From: Phycisphaerae bacterium
GTDB lineage: Bacteria; Planctomycetota; Phycisphaerae; UBA1845; UTPLA1
DNA: 7,228 nt
Reading direction: 5' to 3'
Assembly: GCA_016935885.1 (NCBI GenBank)
Contig: JAFGQA010000278.1
Coordinates: forward strand, 1 to 7,228
The notes under the pieces were generated by a model. That model ran no database searches. It saw nothing but the letters and a program-made list of their open reading frames with translations, and had not been told where the DNA came from. Shown in pieces: positions 1 to 4,256 of the stretch (within the stretch, counting starts at the first letter, position 1; every line of letters starts with the position of its first letter). A program made the translations under genes and the position numbers.

Positions 1-124
1 TACGGCGTTTCACAAATAGAACGACTGTACGCTCTGCCGAGAATCCTTTCTCGGCACCGGCTTCAGGACCGAGAAGGGATTCTCGGTTCAGCCATCGCAG
101 TCGCGTTTCCTGTGAAACGCGGTA
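1..124. repeat. Nested palindromic non-coding element
   Basis: The first 153 bases, downstream of ribF, contain no gene but are rich in inverted repeats. GCGTTTCACA (5-14) is the exact reverse complement of TGTGAAACGC (111-120), and after one G-G mismatch TAC (1-3) matches GTA (122-124). Inside this, CGACTG (22-27) matches CAGTCG (98-103), and the 18-base blocks 37-54 and 69-86 are reverse complements with one difference. Each block is also a hairpin: CCGAGA/TCTCGG, and CCGAGAA/TTCTCGG around a GGGA loop. A third hairpin, CGCGTTT/AAACGCG, spans 102-121. ATAGAACG occurs directly at 16-23 and 141-148. This could be a MITE- or REP-like element or a complex 3' structure of ribF. There is no T-tract, so it is not a standard intrinsic terminator. 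The left limit may lie outside the window. Confidence 0.6.
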
Positions 125-153
125 CTAGCCCCACCGCTTCATAGAACGCGGCA

Positions 154-1092
154 CTATTTCAGGATCGTCCCACGGATCGCCTCGACGTCCCTGGCGATCT
201 GGGCCGTCAGGGCTTCACGGCCGTCGAACCTCATCTGGTCGCGGATGCGTTTGATCAGATCCAGCCGCGCCGGTGCGCCGTACCAATCGCCGGAATCATC
301 GAGCACGAACGCCTCGACCACCACGGAACTCCCACCCAGCGTCGGGCGTTGTCCGATGCTGATCGCCGCTGCCTTGCGGTGGCCGGCCACCTCGGCCATG
401 CCCGCGTAAACACCCTCGCTCGGAACGAGTTGCTCACCGACGTCCAGGTTCATCGTTGGGAAGCCGAGATGCCTGCCGGCGGCCGCCCCGTGGACCACGG
501 TTCCAACCAGGCTATACGGCCGTCCGAGGCAAGCGGCCGCGTCATCAACGAGTCCGGTCTTCAACAGCTTGCGAACAACGGTGCTCGAGATGACCGCGTG
601 GTCGCCGTTGCCCAACGTCAGGCGATACGGTTCAACCACATGGACCTGGAAGCCGCCTTTTGTGGACATCTTGTCGAGCAGATCGACATTGCCCGCCCGG
701 TTGCGGCCGAAGCCGAAACTCGGCCCCTCCACGATGTAGGACGGGTGGATCCGCTGGACGAGGATCTCCCGAACGAAGTCCTCGGCAGACAGCGACAGAA
801 CGGGCTGTGTCGCCTCCAGGCGCACGATGGCGTCCGCGCCCGCGCTACGGAGTTGGCGGAGCTTCTCGTCCCAGGGCGTCAACCTTTCCGGCGCGTGGTC
901 GGGCCGCAGGACGGCCAACGGATGCGGCTCGAAGGTCATCACGATGACGGCGGTGCTGGACACTGTCGCCAGTGCGTGCGCGGTGCGCAGGATCCGCTGG
1001 TGCCCCAGGTGCACGCCGTCGAAATTGCCGACGGCCAGGACCGCCCCGCGCATCGCGTCGTCGACCGATGCTATGTCCCGATAGACCCTCAA
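154..1092 (-). CDS. ribF: Bifunctional riboflavin kinase / FAD synthetase
   Basis: Cytoplasmic enzyme that phosphorylates riboflavin to FMN and then adenylylates FMN to FAD. Residues here count from the upstream GTG at 1122 (322 aa). The N-terminal nucleotidyltransferase domain shows GNFDGVHLGH (32-41), FEPHP (64-68), GPSFGFGRNRAGN (133-145) and ISSTVVRKLL (178-187). The C-terminal flavokinase domain shows GFPTMN (220-225), PSEGVYAG (234-241), SIGQRPTLGG (255-264) and the acidic E270. Both domains look complete. The chosen start is TTG at 1090-1092 (312 aa, LRVYRDI...). It has GAGGAG four bases upstream, and its distance to the GNFDG motif (21 residues) closely matches E. coli RibF, which begins MKLIRG. 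The GTG at 1122 extends the frame by ten residues but has no clear ribosome-binding site. No FMN riboswitch is visible upstream. The gene stands alone or follows a doubtful small ORF (1166-1435). The product call is very secure; the start is less so. Confidence 0.96.
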   Translation of the reverse strand: MRVYRDIASVDDAMRGAVLAVGNFDGVHLGHQRILRTAHALATVSSTAVIVMTFEPHPLAVLRPDHAPERLTPWDEKLRQLRSAGADAIVRLEATQPVLSLSAEDFVREILVQRIHPSYIVEGPSFGFGRNRAGNVDLLDKMSTKGGFQVHVVEPYRLTLGNGDHAVISSTVVRKLLKTGLVDDAAACLGRPYSLVGTVVHGAAAGRHLGFPTMNLDVGEQLVPSEGVYAGMAEVAGHRKAAAISIGQRPTLGGSSVVVEAFVLDDSGDWYGAPARLDLIKRIRDQMRFDGREALTAQIARDVEAIRGTILK

Positions 1093-1096
1093 AACG

Positions 1097-1102
1097 CTCC
1101 TC
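1097..1102 (-). promoter_or_regulatory. Ribosome-binding site deciding the ribF start
   Basis: On the minus strand this reads GAGGAG, four bases before the TTG at 1092-1090. It is the only strong purine-rich site near the ribF start and favours TTG over the GTG at 1122. The spacing is at the short end of the usual range. Confidence 0.5.
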
Positions 1103-1122
1103 ACAACAGGCCAGAACGCCAC

Positions 1123-1572
1123 CCGGCAACGCGTCTGACAATCAATGCCCGGTGGCAGAGGGATTCTAGCAGGTTTCCACGTGCCGGTGCGAGAATCCTC
1201 CTGAGACCCGCGTGATCAGAGCCACTTCGGACCAAGTGACGCCCCGGATGCCCTCTGAGGAAACAGAGCATCGGTAGGCAACACGATGCCGGCGGGAATC
1301 GCTCAGCAGTGTGGCCTTGGCTGGCGGAACGTATAGCTCCGCCGTGATCCCATGGGCGCTGCCGTCTCCCTCCACCGCCGCCGAGAAGTCGAAGCTCCCG
1401 GCGAAGTTGAACGTCTTGCCGCCGGACAGCGGCATGTCCTCAGGAAGAATGTCCTCCTCAACTCCTTCGTCAACGCGACGGGTCGACGTTCAGCCTCAGT
1501 GTCTTTTACACGAGCGCGTCGCCATGCTGACTCCACGGCGCGTGATGGAGCAGGCCGGTGATTCCAAGCGGC
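1123..1572. other. Mostly non-coding gap between ribF and the tRNA
   Basis: About 450 bases with no recognisable gene. It holds the doubtful ORF at 1166-1435, listed separately. A short inverted repeat, GGATTCT (1161-1167) and AGAATCC (1192-1198), lies just upstream of ribF and overlaps the end of that ORF. It could be a weak hairpin in the ribF leader. No RFN-type riboswitch, T-tract terminator or good sigma-70 promoter for ribF could be identified by eye. The minus-strand reading frames between about 1440 and 1570 are broken by stops. Confidence 0.5.
1166..1435 (-). CDS. Doubtful small ORF or gene remnant, 89 codons
   Basis: I do not recognise this ORF. It begins at ATG 1435 and ends with TAG 43 bases before the ribF GTG, in the same direction. 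GAGG lies only two bases before the ATG, which is very close for a ribosome-binding site. The first 42 or so codons are GC-rich at the third position and give a plausible sequence (GGKTFNFAGSFDFSAAVEGD at residues 5-24). The second half, rich in Arg, Ser and His, looks less like protein. The frame is open upstream to a TGA at 1492-1490 and encodes an acidic stretch (DEGVEEDILPED) before the ATG, which suggests the coding-like signal starts earlier than any usable start codon. It may be the degraded end of an older gene, a real small gene preceding ribF, or chance. No signal peptide or membrane segment is present. Confidence 0.25.
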   Translation of the reverse strand: MPLSGGKTFNFAGSFDFSAAVEGDGSAHGITAELYVPPAKATLLSDSRRHRVAYRCSVSSEGIRGVTWSEVALITRVSGGFSHRHVETC

Positions 1573-1576
1573 GGCG

Positions 1577-1622
1577 GGAGAAAACAGAAAGGCACGCAAG
1601 GGGTGGTAACTCCTTGCGTGCC
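1577..1622 (-). terminator. Intrinsic terminator of tRNA-Glu
   Basis: Read on the minus strand, a perfect 11-base-pair stem GGCACGCAAGG (1622-1612) and CCTTGCGTGCC (1601-1591) closes a 10-base loop. It is followed directly by TTTCTGTTTTCTC (1590-1578). It starts about 10 bases after the 3' end of the tRNA. Stem, loop and T-rich tail fit a Rho-independent terminator for a one-tRNA transcript. Confidence 0.85.
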
Positions 1623-1631
1623 AATCATTCA

Positions 1632-1704
1632 CACCCCCACGGGGACTCGAACCCCGGTCTCCAGGATGAGAACCTGATATCCTAGGCCGCTAGACGATGG
1701 GGGC
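1632..1704 (-). tRNA. tRNA-Glu, anticodon CTC
   Basis: A 73-base tRNA that folds well. The acceptor stem is GCCCCCA with TGGGGGT (one terminal G-U pair), the discriminator is G, and no CCA is encoded, so the end must be added by CCA-adding enzyme. The anticodon stem TCAGG/CCTGG closes the seven-base loop TTCTCAT with anticodon CTC (bases 1670-1668), reading GAG glutamate codons. The T arm is CGGGG-TTCGAGT-CCCCG. The D-arm start (ATCGTCTAG...GGCCTAGGA) has the typical bacterial tRNA-Glu form. It has its own terminator and a candidate promoter, so it appears to be a single-gene unit. No duplicated 3' end or integrase suggests use as an attachment site. Confidence 0.96.
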
Positions 1705-1762
1705 CGGATAGACTCGGCACTCGCGGGGCTGGTTCCGAGCCAGACTTAAGAGGGACGATAGT

Positions 1763-1791
1763 ATTAGACAGGGCGTGCGTGAGTCTTGCAA
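1763..1791 (-). promoter_or_regulatory. Candidate sigma-70 promoter for tRNA-Glu
   Basis: On the minus strand, TTGCAA (1791-1786) and TCTAAT (1768-1763) are separated by exactly 17 bases. The predicted transcription start, near 1756, is about 50 bases before the tRNA 5' end. TCTAAT differs from TATAAT at one conserved position. An overlapping TAATAC at 1766-1761 would give 19-base spacing. Confidence 0.4.
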
Positions 1792-1924
1792 GGGCAAAAA
1801 ACGGAGCATGGCCGTAGCGTGGCCGTGGCGGGCCTGCTCTGTACGGCTGATCCCCGATTCCCTCGCCGCCCGCGGAGGTTGTTCGGCCGTGTTCGGCTGT
1901 GGCCGGAGGCCGCGACTGGGGTGA

Positions 1925-1953
1925 TTGTCAGGCGGGGAGGAGCCCGATACACT
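1925..1953 (+). promoter_or_regulatory. Candidate sigma-70 promoter of the membrane-protein/lipoprotein operon
   Basis: TTGTCA (1925-1930) and TACACT (1948-1953) are spaced by exactly 17 bases. They match the -35 and -10 consensus at five of six and four of six positions. A start near 1960 would leave a leader of about 70-80 bases before the first gene. The rest of the gap between the tRNA and this gene (1705-2027) is GC-rich with repeated GGCCG motifs and no gene I can support. Confidence 0.45.
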
Positions 1954-2027
1954 GCCGGTTCTCACGGAGCAAGATGTAGGCCTTGCGGGTTGGCGTAATC
2001 GTGGAAGGTCAGGTCGAGCACCGGGGA

Positions 2028-2498
2028 ATGGCGAGAACCATGGCGAAGACGCAGGACGCTCGGCACCCACCATCGGCCCCACTGGCTGCGATTCTCGCCT
2101 GGATGCTGCCAGGCTTAGGACACTGGTGGATTGGGGAGCGGTCCCGGGGTGTCGTCTTCTTTGTCGTGATGACCGTGACCTTTTGGGGCGGAGTCGCGGT
2201 GGGTGGTGTTCACACGACGGTCGCGCCGAAGGGAAACGGCGCCTGGATCGCCGCTCAATTGTGCATGGGCCCGCAGGCGCTGGGGGCGTTGTACTGGGGC
2301 GTGCATGCGGTGAAGCAGGCCGAGCAACGGGGAGAGCCGTCGTACAGGGCGCCGTGGCCGTCGTCGAACATCGCGGTGGTATATGCCGGCGTCGCGGGTT
2401 TGCTCAATCTGCTCGTGATCATCGACGTCTTGGCACGGGTGGAGGCCGCACAGGCATCGGTCTTCGCAAGATCACCGCCCAAGAAGAGAGTGCGTTGA
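2028..2498 (+). CDS. DUF6677-like small integral membrane protein
   Basis: A 156-residue membrane protein of unknown function. After a short polar N-terminus comes a hydrophobic stretch with a TM2-domain-like PGLGHWWIGERSRG turn, then a second segment (VVFFVVMTVTFWGGVAVGGV), a mid-chain hydrophobic patch (MGPQALGALYWGVHAV) and a strong final segment (IAVVYAGVAGLLNLLVIIDV). The tail is basic (SPPKKRVR). This order resembles the DUF6677 family of planctomycetes; the assignment is from memory of the family pattern, not a search. The start is uncertain. ATG 2028 (used here) and ATG 2040 are both possible: GGGG lies immediately before 2028 and 12 bases before 2040. A TTG at 1983 opens the frame further but adds non-hydrophobic sequence. 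It appears to be the first gene of an operon with the next two genes. Confidence 0.8.
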   Translation: MARTMAKTQDARHPPSAPLAAILAWMLPGLGHWWIGERSRGVVFFVVMTVTFWGGVAVGGVHTTVAPKGNGAWIAAQLCMGPQALGALYWGVHAVKQAEQRGEPSYRAPWPSSNIAVVYAGVAGLLNLLVIIDVLARVEAAQASVFARSPPKKRVR

Positions 2499-2499
2499 G

Positions 2500-2733
2500 A
2501 TGGCGGCGGAGTTTTTTCAGGCGCTCTTTGTCAAGCCGATTTCGATCACGGGGATCGGGCGGCTTGCCATGCTGGTCCCGCTTGCGCTGAGCATCAGCAT
2601 CGTTTACAAGACCATCCGATGCGAGCGGCTGCGGTCGGTTACCATGGCCAGCCTGACGCTCTGTTTGATGATCGTTTTCTTCATGATGCTGATCGGCGTG
2701 GTCCTCCTGATCGTTTTTCGTCTGCTGGCGTGA
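2500..2733 (+). CDS. Small two-helix membrane protein, 77 aa, function unknown
   Basis: I do not recognise a family. The protein has two predicted membrane segments, at about residues 20-38 (IGRLAMLVPLALSISIVY) and 48-75 (MASLTLCLMIVFFMMLIGVV and following). They are joined by a short basic loop (KTIRCERLRS), so both ends may face outward with the loop in the cytoplasm. The ATG at 2500 lies one base after the TGA of the upstream gene (2496-2498). GAGAG at 2486-2490 sits inside the end of that gene with good spacing. This arrangement is typical of translational coupling, and together with the continuous membrane character it makes a real gene likely. It may act with the upstream DUF6677-like protein, but only the arrangement suggests this. 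Confidence 0.75.
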   Translation: MAAEFFQALFVKPISITGIGRLAMLVPLALSISIVYKTIRCERLRSVTMASLTLCLMIVFFMMLIGVVLLIVFRLLA

Positions 2734-2811
2734 GGTGCTCGGTGGAATGCGAGCGGATGCCCATCTGCGGCGCGCGCCGCATGGGCACGGTGATTTACTC
2801 GGGATTCAGCG

Positions 2812-4005
2812 ATGTTTCGATGTGTCGCGACATTGGTTTGCCTGTTCGGTTGCGTGCAGCTTTGCGGGTGTGATAAAGACGCCCCCCCACACACGAGTAG
2901 ACGCCCCCCGCCCGCCCCCGCACGCACTGCGCCCCCTGCCGGGCCGCACTGGGCCTGCGACACGCCGATCATCGATTTCGGCGAGGTCTGGGTCGGACAG
3001 CCGGTGGACAAGGAATTCCAGTTTCGCAACACGGGCACCGAGACACTGAAGCTGGTGGAGGTGCAGCCGCGGTGTAGTTGCTCCAAAGTGGATGGGTACA
3101 CCGGGGAGGTCGCACCGGGGGCGAGCGGGGTCATTCCGTTCCTGGTGGACACGAAGGGTAAATCCGGCGGGCCGATGGAAGAGTGGGTCCGCATCAAGAC
3201 GAACGATCCGTCGCAGCCTGAGCTGAAGATCACATTAACGGGCACTATTCGATCGGCATACCAGGCAGAGGTCATCTATGACGCGATCTACGAGCGGGAC
3301 AAGGCGGCCGGCAAGAAGCTCGACCCGAGAAGGAGGCCGCGGGACGCCCTGTTTGGCAAGATCGAATCGGATGACCGGCTGCACCGCATTATCAGGATCC
3401 GCAACACGAGTGGTCGGCCCCTCGTGCTGAGAATGCAGCCGAGGCAGCAGAACTCCCGGTTCCAGGCCGATCTCAAGGAGACGATTCCCGGCGAGGAGTT
3501 CGAGCTGACGATCACTGGCGAACCGCCGTTCTACGTCGGCACGCATCGGTCGGCGATCCGCTTCCGGACCAACATACCGGAACACCAGGAGTTTGAGTTC
3601 CTCATCTATGCCGTCGTGCCACCCAGGGTGGAGATCGTCCCGCAGAGGATCCTCTATACGCCCCAGAAATACAAGAAGCTGGACCGAACGATCAAGATCA
3701 CCAATCACGGCGACACGCCCGTGGATGTGCTTTCGATCGCCACGAGCGAGCCGCGATACAAGATCGCACTGCTGCCCCGAGATCCGACCGAGCCCAACGA
3801 GGAAGTGATCACGGTGGATTTGCCCGGAGGAGGCTACGAGGTGCCACCCTATGGCGAGGTCATCGAGATCAAGACGAACGACCACGAGAAGCCGGTCATC
3901 CGGATTCCGGTGAGCCCATTCCAAGACCGGGACCGTCCCCCCGAAACCCGGCCTGCCGACAAGCCGCTGGTGCTCCATCCGGTGGCGATTTCGTCCAAGG
4001 GATAG
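2812..4005 (+). CDS. DUF1573-domain lipoprotein with Ig-like repeats
   Basis: A 397-residue predicted lipoprotein. The N-terminus is a signal peptide (MFRCVATLVCLFGCV) ending in a lipobox-like LCGC, with Cys20 as the likely lipidated residue. A Pro-rich linker follows (about 24-46). Residues 50-146 match the DUF1573 pattern: a CDTPIIDFGEVWVGQPV opening, FRNTGTETLKLVEVQPRCSC with the paired cysteines 88/90, then a KTNDP turn. Two further Ig-like stretches follow at about 180-268 (IIRIRNTSGRPLVL) and 272-367 (IKITNHGDTPVDV, IEIKTNDHEKPVIRI). DUF1573 is an ASH/HYDIN-like beta-sandwich common in Bacteroidetes and Planctomycetes exported proteins; its biochemical role is unknown. The gene starts 78 bases after the 77-residue ORF and probably shares its transcript. 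GGGA at 2801-2804 is a modest ribosome-binding site. The linker is encoded by long C-runs (see findings). Confidence 0.88.
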   Translation: MFRCVATLVCLFGCVQLCGCDKDAPPHTSRRPPPAPARTAPPAGPHWACDTPIIDFGEVWVGQPVDKEFQFRNTGTETLKLVEVQPRCSCSKVDGYTGEVAPGASGVIPFLVDTKGKSGGPMEEWVRIKTNDPSQPELKITLTGTIRSAYQAEVIYDAIYERDKAAGKKLDPRRRPRDALFGKIESDDRLHRIIRIRNTSGRPLVLRMQPRQQNSRFQADLKETIPGEEFELTITGEPPFYVGTHRSAIRFRTNIPEHQEFEFLIYAVVPPRVEIVPQRILYTPQKYKKLDRTIKITNHGDTPVDVLSIATSEPRYKIALLPRDPTEPNEEVITVDLPGGGYEVPPYGEVIEIKTNDHEKPVIRIPVSPFQDRDRPPETRPADKPLVLHPVAISSKG

Positions 4006-4009
4006 CTGT

Positions 4010-4125
4010 CCGTGGCAAAAGGGAAGACAGCGGTTTGGAAACGCCGTTCCTCACCGTGAAAACCACCGGCTTTGGCGCCGGTGCCACAGTTTTGCCACGG
4101 GCTGATGGCCGTCCCCGGTAACGGC
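4010..4125. repeat. Structured convergent intergenic region
   Basis: The gap between the lipoprotein gene (ends 4005) and the isomerase gene (ends 4257, opposite strand) has no gene but several inverted repeats. CCGTGGCAAAA (4010-4020) is the exact reverse complement of TTTTGCCACGG (4090-4100) and starts five bases after the lipoprotein stop. Inside it, CACCGGC (4064-4070) pairs with GCCGGTG (4077-4083). A further hairpin, GCCGT/ACGGC, spans 4108-4125. These could act together as a bidirectional terminator or mRNA 3'-end protector. No good T-tract follows any of them, apart from the TTTT at 4090-4093. Confidence 0.5.
4064..4097 (+). repeat. Dispersed hairpin repeat, copy 1
   Basis: Bases 4064-4088 are the exact reverse complement of 7068-7092. 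Similarity continues to a second TGCCA motif at 4093-4097, which corresponds to TGGCA at 7060-7064. The core folds as a seven-pair hairpin, CACCGGC/GCCGGTG, with loop TTTGGC. It is probably one member of a dispersed genomic repeat family; membership beyond these two copies cannot be seen here. Confidence 0.65.
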
Positions 4126-4256
4126 AGGGCAACGGGGGAAGACACGTAAGGCCCCGGGCCGTGTCATCCCAGGAGCAGTCAGCGTCGACACAGATTGACC
4201 AGCCGCGCGGGCGATTCTGCGTGGAGGGGCGTGAGGCCACCTTCGCGGTACGTGTT

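Noticed and set aside
349..1215. 288-codon plus-strand ORF opposite ribF
   Set aside because: It is a GC-driven shadow of ribF: its peptide is rich in Arg, His, Asp and Gly with no domain, and the opposite strand carries every RibF motif.
1123..1300. FMN riboswitch upstream of ribF
   Set aside because: The conserved RFN-element blocks are not present; only a short 7-base inverted repeat is seen.
1632..1704. tRNA-Glu as an integration site of a mobile island
   Set aside because: No integrase gene and no second copy of the tRNA 3' end occur in the window, and the tRNA keeps its own terminator.
1925..2590. 221-codon plus-strand ORF overlapping the DUF6677-like gene
   Set aside because: Gly/Arg-rich out-of-frame translation. 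The overlapping frame has clear membrane segments and couples to the next gene.
2604..3978. Two long minus-strand ORFs opposite the lipoprotein gene (2604-3275 and 3235-3978)
   Set aside because: Antisense shadows of a gene with a clear signal peptide and DUF1573 domain; their own peptides show no domain.
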